A stretch of 28,981 nucleotides of DNA from a bacterium (GTDB taxonomy: Bacteria > Bacillota > Bacilli > Lactobacillales > Streptococcaceae): assembly GCA_905221505.1 (NCBI GenBank), contig CAJNDL010000025.1:1-28981 (forward strand), in the 5' to 3' direction. The position numbers and the translations under genes are program-made. The stretch's first letter is position 1; the number at the start of each line of letters is the position of its first letter. The notes under the pieces were generated by a model. It ran no database searches. It saw nothing but the letters and a program-made list of their open reading frames with translations, and was not told the DNA's origin. Positions 21,831 to 28,981 of this stretch are shown here, in pieces.

Positions 21831-21884
21831 TGTCGCCTTACCTCGATATACTCAAGTATGATCTTCGGTTACGGTTCCTAGCAC
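21831..21884 (+). repeat. Direct repeat B, right copy
   Basis: The 54-bp partner of 20435-20488, sharing GGTTACGGTTCCTAGCAC exactly at its right end. Confidence 0.75.
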
Positions 21885-21916
21885 AATAAAACCAACTATA
21901 TTCATTCTTTCTCATC

Positions 21917-21945
21917 TTGTTCCATTGTTGAAAATATGGTATACT
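21917..21945 (+). promoter_or_regulatory. Promoter of the iron-siderophore operon
   Basis: TTGTTC (21917-21922), 17-bp spacer, TATACT (21940-21945) with extended TG. GAAAAT (21930) and ATTTTC (21955-21960) flank it in inverted form, but I cannot identify a Fur- or DtxR-type box with confidence. Confidence 0.65.
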
Positions 21946-21994
21946 TTTCATGAGAATTTTCTAAATTTTTAATATTCTATCAAAGGAGGTTTGC

Positions 21995-23041
21995 ATGCTT
22001 TCCAAATTTTCTGGAAGCCGACAGGACCTGAAATTTATATTTCTTTTATGTATTTTGCTAGCTGTTTTATGTATTTCGCTCTTTCTATCAGTTTCAATGG
22101 GATCCGTTGCGATTCATCTAGGAGATACCTATCGGATTATTTTGAGCAGGTTGGGGTTTCCTCTTGAGATAGGAGAGGTTTCCAAGTCCACTCTTGCCAT
22201 TGTATGGAACATGAGATTCCCCCGAGTGTTGCTGGGTCTGATAGTAGGGGCTGGTCTTTCTATGTGTGGTAGTGTGATGCAGTCTACAGTGAACAATCCC
22301 ATCGCAGAGCCTTATGTCTTAGGAATATCTGCGGGAGCAACTCTAGGAGCAACCTTAAGCATCATTCTTGGTTTAAAAGTGATGATTAGCCTTGGCGCTT
22401 TTCTTGGTGCTATTTTGGCAACAATTGCTGTCCTCATCATTGCCTCTATGCAAGGAAGGATGACGACTTCTAGTCTGATCTTATCAGGAACGGTAGTCAA
22501 CGCTCTCTTTCTGGCTTTTTCCAATTTTATTATCTCAGTTGGAGCTAACGCGGACAGTGTGATGACCATTAAGTTTTGGACCATGGGCTCGCTTGCTGGG
22601 ACTACCTGGTCTGACTTAGTTCTGCCAACTATAGTAGTGGGAATGGCCTTTCTATTTTTTTCTACGCAGTATCGTGTTTTTAATGCGATGATGATGGGAG
22701 ATGAGGCTGCTTTAACTTTGGGGATACCCTTACGCTTTTATTGGTATCTTTATGTGACAATGGTGGCTGTACTGACAGCTGTTTTGGTGGCTACTTGTGG
22801 GATTATTGGATTTGTCGGTCTGATTACTCCTCACTTAGCTCGAGGGTTAGTAGGAACGAATTACAGGAGACTTTTTCCTGTTGCGACTTTACTAGGTGCC
22901 CTTTTCGTTATCTGGGCGGATGTACTCTCTCGTGTCATTATTCAAAATGCTGAGCTGCCAATTGGTATTTTCACGGCCTTGGTAGGTGCTCCCTTCTTTA
23001 TTTACATTGTTGGAGGTAGGCGAAGGGAGGTGAGGGCCTGA
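21995..23041 (+). CDS. FecCD-family ABC permease (iron/siderophore/B12 type)
   Basis: A 348-residue permease with about ten hydrophobic helices, the usual size of FecCD/BtuC proteins. Family motifs include RFPRVLLGLIVGAGLSMCG (about 73-91), NPIAEPYVLGISAGA (about 100-114), GDEAALTLGIP (the coupling-helix region around 235) and GIIGFVGLITPHLAR (about 268-282). It likely forms a homodimer, since only one permease gene is present. AAAGGAGG precedes the ATG. It is first in a four-gene operon, and its stop is one base from the ATPase start. Confidence 0.94.
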   Translation: MLSKFSGSRQDLKFIFLLCILLAVLCISLFLSVSMGSVAIHLGDTYRIILSRLGFPLEIGEVSKSTLAIVWNMRFPRVLLGLIVGAGLSMCGSVMQSTVNNPIAEPYVLGISAGATLGATLSIILGLKVMISLGAFLGAILATIAVLIIASMQGRMTTSSLILSGTVVNALFLAFSNFIISVGANADSVMTIKFWTMGSLAGTTWSDLVLPTIVVGMAFLFFSTQYRVFNAMMMGDEAALTLGIPLRFYWYLYVTMVAVLTAVLVATCGIIGFVGLITPHLARGLVGTNYRRLFPVATLLGALFVIWADVLSRVIIQNAELPIGIFTALVGAPFFIYIVGGRRREVRA

Positions 23042-23042
23042 T

Positions 23043-23798
23043 ATGGACTTGATTTGTCAAGATGTCCACTTTGGACTAGGAGAGAAAAAAATCCTCAAAG
23101 GAGTTTCTCTTAAGGTTGAGGGGCATCAATTTCATACGATACTAGGACCAAATGGAAGTGGAAAAACCAGCCTGCTTAAACTCCTCTATCGTCAGGAAAA
23201 GTCAGACAAAGGCTTGATAAGCCTAGATGGAAAGCCGCTGGAGCATTGGCCACTCAAAGAAACAGCCAAGCAAATGGCGGTCGTCACCCAGTTTAATCAA
23301 TTGCAGTTTGATTGTACAGTTGAGGAAATCGTCTTGCTGGGAAGAACTCCCCACCTCTCTTTTTTACAGAAGGAAAAGGAAAGGGATTATGCCCTCGTTC
23401 AAGATGCTCTTGTCAAGGTAGATATGCTCGAGAAGAAAACTTGTCTCTACTCATCCCTATCAGGGGGAGAGAAGCAGCGAGTCTTATTAGCCCGCGCCTT
23501 GGCGCAAGAACCGACTCTCTTGCTCCTGGACGAACCAACCAATCACCTAGATATCAAGTACCAGCTAGACTTGTTGGCCATTGTGAAGGAGCTCAAAATC
23601 AATGTTCTAGCTGTCCTGCATGATATTCAACTTGCTTGTCGCTATTCGGATTATCTCTATCTGATGAAAGAGGGGGAAATCCTTTACCAAGGAACTCCAA
23701 AGGAGACCATCACCTCTGAGTCATTGCAAACTGTATACGGAGTTCAAAGTCAGGTGACTTGGACCGAGGATCAGCAAGCTATGATTCACTATTTATAA
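23043..23798 (+). CDS. FecE-family ABC ATPase
   Basis: A 251-residue ATPase energising the FecCD-type importer. Walker A is GPNGSGKT (about 35-42), Q-loop VTQFNQ, signature LSGGEKQR (about 139-146), Walker B LLLLDEPTNHLD (about 159-170) and switch His in VLHDIQLA. This is the usual length for FecE/FhuC-like ATPases. It lies 1 bp after the permease stop, so it is translationally coupled, and 19 bp before the binding-protein gene. Confidence 0.95.
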   Translation: MDLICQDVHFGLGEKKILKGVSLKVEGHQFHTILGPNGSGKTSLLKLLYRQEKSDKGLISLDGKPLEHWPLKETAKQMAVVTQFNQLQFDCTVEEIVLLGRTPHLSFLQKEKERDYALVQDALVKVDMLEKKTCLYSSLSGGEKQRVLLARALAQEPTLLLLDEPTNHLDIKYQLDLLAIVKELKINVLAVLHDIQLACRYSDYLYLMKEGEILYQGTPKETITSESLQTVYGVQSQVTWTEDQQAMIHYL

Positions 23799-23817
23799 GA
23801 ATGAAAAGGAAAACAAG

Positions 23818-24828
23818 ATGAAAAAAACACTAAGTATTTTACTGGTAACAGTAGCTACCTTAACTTTGGCAGCTTGTGGCAATACTACTACAGAAAAAGC
23901 TACCACACAATCTAGCACAGAAACAAGTCAAAAGGCCAGCGCAGAGACGACTTATCCGTTAACGGTCAAAACCTATGACGCGAAAGGAAATGAAGTCGAA
24001 CAAGTTTTTGACAAGGCACCTGAAAAAGTGATTACCAACAATCTTTCAACTACTGAAATCTTATTGGAGTTAGGCTTGAAGGATAAAATTGTTGGTATGC
24101 TCAATCCAGACAATGCTGTGACTGATAAATACAAGGATACGATTGCGACGATTCCTCAAATTGGGGATAAAAAAACAGTCTCACAAGAGACAGTCCTTTC
24201 TTATGAGCCAGACGCTGTGATGGGGCGAAACATGATGTTTTCTGAAAAATCCTTGGGGACAGTTAGCACTTGGAATGAAAATAAAATCCCAGTTTATACA
24301 CAAAAAGCTTCTCTCTCAACGATTCAGCAAGATTTGGGAAATATCGTAGAAGATGTCAAAAATCTTGGAATGATTTTTAATGTTCAGGACAAGGCCAATG
24401 AATACGCAGCCCAATTACAAGCTAAAATTGATGCTGTTAAGAAAGCAAACCCAGTAAGCCAAGGTGAAAAGAAAAAGGCTTTGATTATGGTTGCTTATAA
24501 TGATCAAACCTTCGGTGCCTACAAGTCTGCTTTGCAAGAAAGTTTGCTGAACCAACTTGGTTATACAAACGTTGCTACGGGGACATCAGGCTTGACCTTG
24601 GAAAATCTCGTGTCAATGGATCCTGAATTGATTATCTATGTAACCAGCGACCGCAATAAAAAATTGGATGCCAACGCAGTAGAGTTGATGAAGGCAAATG
24701 CTGTTTTGGAAGGTGTTCCTGCTATTAAGAATCAAAAAATCATGACTATCTCTTACGATGAGTTGATGGATTATGGTCCAGCAGTGATTGATTCCCTTGA
24801 GAAAATCAATGACTTTATCAATAAATAA
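23818..24828 (+). CDS. Substrate-binding lipoprotein (FecB/BtuF fold)
   Basis: A 336-residue lipoprotein. The signal peptide MKKTLSILLVTVATLTLAAC has the lipobox LAAC with C20 as the lipidated Cys, followed by a Thr/Ser-rich linker to about residue 45. The rest is a periplasmic_BP_2 fold with EKVITNNLSTTEILLELGL at its start, IPQIGDKKTVSQETVLSYEPDAV, and a long bridging helix around 175-200. The neighbours and fold indicate an iron-siderophore, heme or cobalamin ligand. The esterase that follows favours an ester siderophore. It sits third in the operon and its end overlaps the esterase gene. Confidence 0.92.
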   Translation: MKKTLSILLVTVATLTLAACGNTTTEKATTQSSTETSQKASAETTYPLTVKTYDAKGNEVEQVFDKAPEKVITNNLSTTEILLELGLKDKIVGMLNPDNAVTDKYKDTIATIPQIGDKKTVSQETVLSYEPDAVMGRNMMFSEKSLGTVSTWNENKIPVYTQKASLSTIQQDLGNIVEDVKNLGMIFNVQDKANEYAAQLQAKIDAVKKANPVSQGEKKKALIMVAYNDQTFGAYKSALQESLLNQLGYTNVATGTSGLTLENLVSMDPELIIYVTSDRNKKLDANAVELMKANAVLEGVPAIKNQKIMTISYDELMDYGPAVIDSLEKINDFINK

Positions 24829-25501
24829 TGAGTTTGATTGGGAAGGAATTCAAGTCAAAATCATCCTTCCTTCAACCTATGATTCCAATCAAACCTATCC
24901 AGCGATTCTCTTGAATGATGGAAACTTGGATTTCCTATCATCCCTGTCCGATTCTGTGATTTTAGTGGGCTTGACTTCTAAAAATCGCCTAGACGACTAC
25001 ACGCCCTGGAAGACATCTGCTCTGAGAGATGGGGCTCCAGATTTTGGCGGTCAGGCAACTGCCTATCATTATCATTTATTTGGAGGTCTTTTAGACAAGC
25101 TGCAGTCGCTTTATCGCCTGGACGAAACTCGCCTTGCTTATGGAGGTTATTCACTAGGTGGTTTGGCGGCAGTCTACAGTCTTTTCAGCTTTGACAAGGT
25201 TTCCTGTGTCTTTTCAATCTGCGGTTCCTTTTGGTATCCTGATTTTGTGGCTTACTGCAGGGAAGAAAAGGTGAAAAATTTGGACTGTTTGTTGTATTTA
25301 CAGAATGGGCAAACAGAAGGAGCCAATCATAGCAATCGTCTGACTCAAGCACCAGTCTATGCTGAACAGATCCATACCAGTCTTCAGAATTGCTATCCGA
25401 ACGGCCAGTTTGTCTTTGATTCTTATGGACACCATGAACAAGTAGTTGAACGATTCCTAGCTTTTTCCAGCTGGTTGGCCCAAAAATGGAAAATCAAGTA
25501 A
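24809..25501 (+). CDS. Fes/IroE-like esterase, putative siderophore hydrolase
   Basis: A 230-residue alpha/beta hydrolase of the putative-esterase (Esterase D / enterochelin-esterase) family. The nucleophile motif is GGYSLGG with S115. PAILLNDGNLDFL at 31-43 is the first conserved strand, and the catalytic His probably lies in YGHHEQ near the C-terminus. There is no signal peptide, so it acts in the cytosol, where it could open an imported ester siderophore to free iron. The start is uncertain: the ATG at 24809 overlaps the lipoprotein gene by 20 bp behind a weak GAGAA site, and an in-frame ATG at 24788 is also possible. The overlap implies translational coupling with the importer. Confidence 0.85.
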   Translation: MTLSINNEFDWEGIQVKIILPSTYDSNQTYPAILLNDGNLDFLSSLSDSVILVGLTSKNRLDDYTPWKTSALRDGAPDFGGQATAYHYHLFGGLLDKLQSLYRLDETRLAYGGYSLGGLAAVYSLFSFDKVSCVFSICGSFWYPDFVAYCREEKVKNLDCLLYLQNGQTEGANHSNRLTQAPVYAEQIHTSLQNCYPNGQFVFDSYGHHEQVVERFLAFSSWLAQKWKIK

Positions 25502-25508
25502 AAGAATT

Positions 25509-25546
25509 ATCCCTTGGCTTTTGCCAAGGGATTGTTGTATTTTTTA
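25509..25546 (+). terminator. Terminator of the siderophore operon
   Basis: Perfect 10-bp stem ATCCCTTGGC / GCCAAGGGAT (25509-25532) with a TTTT loop, then TGTTGTATTTTTT. It lies between convergent genes. Confidence 0.85.
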
Positions 25547-26293
25547 ACCAAGAGCCTCTCTCTTCTTATCTGGATTCCAGACGAAGCTTGCGATAAAGCT
25601 AAAGATGATGGTTAAGATAGCAAGGATAATGGCAAGGATGAGGGCAGGGATGCGGATAAACCACCAGAGTGGGTTCGGTTTTTTATTATTGTGCCATTGT
25701 TTGGTTTCTTCGTCCAAACGTTGGAATTCTGCTTGGATACGATTAGCGACTGTTTCAATGCCTTCATCATTCATTTTCTTGATATCTGAGATATCAATTG
25801 GATTTCCAAAGTTCATATCGACACGTTCACGGCTAACCAAGCCCTTCAAAGTCATAGGACCTGTGTAGGTAACCGGCATGATACGGACCTTGGCCATTTT
25901 GGCAATCAAGGCAACGCCCCCCTTGACATCGTTTGAGTGGCGGCTTCCACTTGGAAACATGATGAGAGAGCGGTCACTTTTTTTGAGGACATTGATAGGG
26001 TATTTGATGGCAGAAGCGCTAGGATTTTCCCGGTCGATAGGAAAGGCACCACACATACGGATCCACCAACCAAAGATACGGTTAGTAAAGAGTTCTTTTT
26101 TGGCCATAAAGATGAACTGTTTTGGCTTAGTCGCAAAGGCCATATAAACTGGATCCCACCAGGTGCGGTGAGGCGCAACCAGGATATAATTTTCATCTTG
26201 ATTAGGAATTTTATCGGTATTATGATAGTGGGCATTGCCATTGATGGACCATAGGAGCAAGACGACCAATCCACGTAAATAAGTATAAAACAT
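25544..26293 (-). CDS. 1-acylglycerol-3-phosphate acyltransferase (PlsC-like)
   Basis: A 249-residue membrane-associated acyltransferase. Motif I is HRTWWD (H42, D47), motif II region GAFPIDR (82-88), motif III FPSGSR (113-118, with Ser in place of the more common Glu) and motif IV around VRIMPVTYTG. A C-terminal membrane helix (about 222-243) ends in a basic tail. The family transfers an acyl chain to lysophosphatidic acid in phospholipid synthesis; this member may use another lyso-lipid. The ATG at 26293 is preceded by GAAGGAGATCGC. A longer frame to 26338 would start inside the promoter. Confidence 0.92.
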   Translation of the reverse strand: MFYTYLRGLVVLLLWSINGNAHYHNTDKIPNQDENYILVAPHRTWWDPVYMAFATKPKQFIFMAKKELFTNRIFGWWIRMCGAFPIDRENPSASAIKYPINVLKKSDRSLIMFPSGSRHSNDVKGGVALIAKMAKVRIMPVTYTGPMTLKGLVSRERVDMNFGNPIDISDIKKMNDEGIETVANRIQAEFQRLDEETKQWHNNKKPNPLWWFIRIPALILAIILAILTIIFSFIASFVWNPDKKREALG

Positions 26294-26323
26294 GCGATCT
26301 CCTTCGATTGTTTTCTTGTTATT

Positions 26324-26352
26324 ATTATACCTTATCAAAGGAGGGCTGGCAA
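26324..26352 (-). promoter_or_regulatory. Acyltransferase promoter
   Basis: On the minus strand, TTGCCA (26352-26347), 17-bp spacer, TATAAT (26329-26324). Confidence 0.8.
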
Positions 26353-26410
26353 ACTTTTTCCCTTGACTAGGTGCATATTTGGGATGAGATTAGAATTCTT
26401 TTAGAAAAAA

Positions 26411-26419
26411 TGATATGAT
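26411..26419 (+). promoter_or_regulatory. Extended -10 abutting the P-type ATPase start
   Basis: TGATATGAT at 26411-26419. A start site 7 nt downstream would fall at about 26426, one base before the ATG at 26427, which would give a leaderless mRNA. No ribosome-binding site is visible before that ATG. Confidence 0.4.
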
Positions 26420-26426
26420 AGAATTT

Positions 26427-28763
26427 ATGGATAAAAATAAAATTATGGGATTAACCCAAAGAGAAGTCATGGAAAGACAGGCTAAGGGCTTGGTTAATGA
26501 TTTTACCGCTTCGGCTAGTACCAGCACTTGGCAAATCGTTAAACGAAATGTCTTTACCCTTTTTAACGCTTTGAACTTTGCCATTGCTTTGGCACTAGCC
26601 TTTGTGCAGGCTTGGAGCAATTTGGTCTTCTTTGCCGTTATCTGCTTTAACGCTTTTTCTGGTATTGTGACTGAGCTACGGGCCAAACACATGGTGGACA
26701 AGCTCAATCTCATGACCAAGGAAAAGGTCAAAACCATTCGTGATGGACAGGAAGTTACCCTCAATCCTGAAGAATTGGTGCTAGGAGATGTCATTCGTTT
26801 GTCTGCGGGAGAGCAGATTCCTAGTGATGCCCTGGTTCTAGAAGGTTTTGCGGAAGTCAATGAAGCCATGTTGACGGGGGAAAGTGATTTGGTGCAAAAG
26901 GAAGTTGATGCCTTGCTTTTGTCTGGAAGTTTCTTAGCTAGTGGGTCAATTTTGGCTCAAGTCCACCATGTCGGAGCTGACAACTATGCTGCCAAACTCA
27001 TGCTGGAAGCTAAGACAGTGAAACCCATTAACTCCCGTATCATGAAATCGCTGGACAGGTTAGCTGGTTTTACTGGGAAGATTATCATTCCTTTTGGTCT
27101 GGCTCTTTTGCTAGAAGCCTTGCTTTTAAAAGGCCTGCCTCTTAAGTCGTCCGTTGTAAACTCGTCGACAGCCCTTTTGGGGATGTTGCCCAAGGGAATC
27201 GCCCTTTTGACCATCACTTCGCTTTTGACTGCGGTTATTAAGCTGGGCTTGAAAAAGGTCTTGGTGCAGGAGATGTACTCTGTTGAGACCTTGGCGCGCG
27301 TGGATATGCTTTGTTTGGACAAGACGGGTACCATCACTCAAGGAAAGATGCAGGTAGAGGCTGTTCTTCCGTTGACGGAAACTTATGGTGATGAGGCTAT
27401 TGCCAGCATTTTGACTAGTTATATGGCCCATAGTGAGGATAAAAATCCAACAGCTCAAGCCATTCGCCAACGTTTCCAAGGTCAGGTAGCCTACCCTATG
27501 CTTTCGAATCTTCCTTTCTCAAGCGACCGCAAGTGGGGAGCCATGGAATTGGAAGGTCTGGGGACAGTTTTCTTAGGTGCGCCTGAGATGTTGCTGGACT
27601 CTGAAGTCCCAGAAGCCAGAGAGGCCTTGGAGAGAGGATCTCGTGTCTTAGTGTTAGCCCTCAGTCAGGAAAAACTAGACCACCACAAACCACAAAAACC
27701 TTCTGATATTCAGGCTCTGGCCTTGTTGGAAATCTTGGATCCGATTCGAGAGGGAGCAGCAGAGACGCTGGACTATCTCCGTTCTCAGGAAGTGGGGCTC
27801 AAGATTATCTCTGGTGACAATCCAGTTACGGTTTCCAGTATTGCCCAGAAGGCTGGTTTTGCCGACTATCACAGCTATGTAGATTGCTCAAAAATCACGG
27901 ATGAGGAATTGGTTGATATGGCTGAGGAAACAGCCATTTTCGGTCGTGTTTCCCCTCATCAAAAGAAACTCATCATCCAAACGCTGAAAAAAGCAGGGCA
28001 TACAACAGCTATGACAGGGGACGGAGTCAATGATATCCTGGCTCTTCGTGAGGCGGATTGTTCTATTGTGATGGCTGAGGGAGATCCTGCGACTCGTCAG
28101 ATTGCCAATTTGGTTCTTTTGAACTCAGACTTTAATGATGTTCCTGAGATTCTCTTTGAAGGTCGTCGCGTGGTTAATAACATCGCCCATATCGCACCGA
28201 TTTTCTTGATTAAAACTATCTATTCCTTCCTGTTGGCAGTTATCTGTATCGCCAGTGCTCTTCTAGGGCGGTCAGAGTGGATTTTGATTTTCCCCTTCAT
28301 TCCAATTCAGATAACCATGATCGACCAATTCGTGGAAGGTTTCCCACCATTCGTTCTGACTTTTGAGCGAAATATCAAGCCTGTAGAGCCAAATTTCCTC
28401 AGAAGGTCCATGCTTCGTGCCCTACCAAGTGCCCTCATGGTCGTGTTCAGCGTTCTTTTTGTGAAAATTTTTGGAAGTAGTCAAGGTTGGTCTGAGTTAG
28501 AAATCTCAACTCTCCTCTATTATCTCTTGGGATCTATTGGTTTCTTATCCGTATTTAGAGCCTGCATGCCATTTACCCTATGGCGTGTCCTCTTGATTGT
28601 CTGGTCAGTAGGAGGTTTCCTAGCTACAGCTCTCTTCCCAAGGATTCAAAAACTGCTTGAAATTTCGACCTTAACAGGACAAACACTGCCTGTCTATGGG
28701 GCCATGATGTTGGTCTTTACCGTGATTTTCATCTTGACTAGTCGCTATCAAGCCAGAAAATAA
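26427..28763 (+). CDS. P-type cation-transporting ATPase
   Basis: A 778-residue E1-E2 ATPase. The actuator-domain motif is TGES (150-153), the phosphorylation site DKTGT has D298, and GDGVND lies at 531-536. There are two N-terminal helices (about 42-82), a pair at about 217-272 and a C-terminal bundle from about 590. The M4 motif is MLPKGIALL rather than the PEGL of Ca pumps or the CPx of heavy-metal pumps, so the ion cannot be named. I chose the ATG at 26427 (MDKNKIMGLT) over 26415, which lies inside the -10 element. It is divergent from the acyltransferase and monocistronic, ending at the terminator 28795-28822. Confidence 0.92.
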   Translation: MDKNKIMGLTQREVMERQAKGLVNDFTASASTSTWQIVKRNVFTLFNALNFAIALALAFVQAWSNLVFFAVICFNAFSGIVTELRAKHMVDKLNLMTKEKVKTIRDGQEVTLNPEELVLGDVIRLSAGEQIPSDALVLEGFAEVNEAMLTGESDLVQKEVDALLLSGSFLASGSILAQVHHVGADNYAAKLMLEAKTVKPINSRIMKSLDRLAGFTGKIIIPFGLALLLEALLLKGLPLKSSVVNSSTALLGMLPKGIALLTITSLLTAVIKLGLKKVLVQEMYSVETLARVDMLCLDKTGTITQGKMQVEAVLPLTETYGDEAIASILTSYMAHSEDKNPTAQAIRQRFQGQVAYPMLSNLPFSSDRKWGAMELEGLGTVFLGAPEMLLDSEVPEAREALERGSRVLVLALSQEKLDHHKPQKPSDIQALALLEILDPIREGAAETLDYLRSQEVGLKIISGDNPVTVSSIAQKAGFADYHSYVDCSKITDEELVDMAEETAIFGRVSPHQKKLIIQTLKKAGHTTAMTGDGVNDILALREADCSIVMAEGDPATRQIANLVLLNSDFNDVPEILFEGRRVVNNIAHIAPIFLIKTIYSFLLAVICIASALLGRSEWILIFPFIPIQITMIDQFVEGFPPFVLTFERNIKPVEPNFLRRSMLRALPSALMVVFSVLFVKIFGSSQGWSELEISTLLYYLLGSIGFLSVFRACMPFTLWRVLLIVWSVGGFLATALFPRIQKLLEISTLTGQTLPVYGAMMLVFTVIFILTSRYQARK

Positions 28764-28794
28764 AGAAAGGCTGCAATCTGTGGAGAGCCTACTG

Positions 28795-28822
28795 AAAAAG
28801 TCATCAAATTGATGGCTTTTTT
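28795..28822 (+). terminator. P-type ATPase terminator
   Basis: AAAAAGTCATC (28795-28805) pairs with GATGGCTTTTT (28811-28821) with one G-U and an AATT-type loop, followed by T residues. Confidence 0.8.
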
Positions 28823-28830
28823 GTTATACT
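28822..28830 (+). promoter_or_regulatory. Transposase promoter (extended -10)
   Basis: TGTTATACT at 28822-28830, 17 bp before the transposase start. It directly follows the terminator hairpin. Confidence 0.45.
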
Positions 28831-28847
28831 AGAGATGAGGTGAAATA

Positions 28848-28981
28848 ATGCTTGATAATCAGTTAACTATGGATGTCAGTCCTTATTCTAGTTTGTATGA
28901 TATAGTGGTTCCTAAAACCCACTTTTTACGTCAGCTAACTGAACTCTGTGATTTTAGCTTTATTTATGATGAACTAGAAAA
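28848..28981 (+). mobile_element. Start of an IS1182-like transposase gene, cut by window end
   Basis: An open frame of 44 codons still open at the last base, with GAGGTG before the ATG. It starts MLDNQLTMDVSPYSSLYDI and continues VVPKTHFLRQLTELCDFSF then IYDELE. The pattern HFLRxLxxLxDFSFIYDEL is the N-terminus of IS1182-family transposases. The left end of the element must lie between 28764 and 28847, but I could not define its terminal inverted repeat. Whether the gene is intact cannot be seen. Confidence 0.7.

Noticed and set aside
26984..27337. 117-codon minus-strand frame within the P-type ATPase gene
   Set aside because: Antisense shadow; no supporting signals.

Overview
The window is low-GC Firmicute chromosome, most likely Streptococcus of the mitis/oralis/pneumoniae group. 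Proteins such as Rel, Dtd, PnuC, PsaR, ThrS, S15 and CadD look pneumococcal. From memory (not searched) the backbone order rel-dtd-...-pnuC-psaR-...-response regulator/kinase-thrS-...-rpsO-cadD-...-acyltransferase-P-type ATPase matches one pneumococcal neighbourhood. Promoters are often of the extended -10 type (TGnTATAAT-like), and intrinsic terminators separate nearly every unit.

Layout. 1-1349: an isolated AT-rich gene with isoprenoid-synthase-like Asp-rich motifs, then about 490 bp of non-coding DNA. 1350-4075: rel (ppGpp synthetase/hydrolase) and dtd. 4083-5758 (minus): two tandem paralogous membrane proteins and the NAD-precursor transporter pnuC. 5879-8020: the manganese regulator psaR (minus), divergent from a metallophosphoesterase, followed by an Rrf2-type regulator. 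8074-10258: a membrane-anchored DUF218 protein convergent with a DUF2974 hydrolase. 10414-12058: a BceRS-like two-component system. 12095-15704: an accessory island with an Rgg regulator, a divergent 16-residue tryptophan-rich peptide gene that looks like its pheromone, remnants of a radical-SAM/SPASM peptide maturase, and an intact ABC exporter. 15942-19424: a DUF389 membrane protein convergent with thrS, which sits behind a T-box. 19421-20269: a small membrane protein and rpsO. 20270-21884: a repeat-rich island holding a one-spacer CRISPR array with a type II-A-like leader end, a putative Cys-rich leader peptide and cadD. 21917-25532: a ferric-siderophore-type ABC importer with a Fes-like esterase. 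25544-28822: a PlsC-type acyltransferase and a possibly leaderless P-type ATPase. 28848-end: the start of an IS1182-like transposase.

The most interesting part is the Rgg island. A 15-bp sequence, GCARATRTGGGACRA, occurs 21-22 bp upstream of an extended -10 element at two places: before the divergent mini-gene MNIPVKNSWWFDWKSL and before the radical-SAM/exporter operon. This is the layout expected of a pheromone-activated Rgg circuit controlling a modified-peptide operon. Here the operon has lost its precursor and most of its maturase but keeps its regulator, pheromone, promoter and exporter. The second is the solitary CRISPR unit: two identical 35-bp repeats, one 30-bp spacer and an ATTTGAG leader end, with no cas gene in view.

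Metal handling recurs across the window (psaR, cadD, iron-siderophore uptake, P-type ATPase). These appear as separate transcription units rather than one system.
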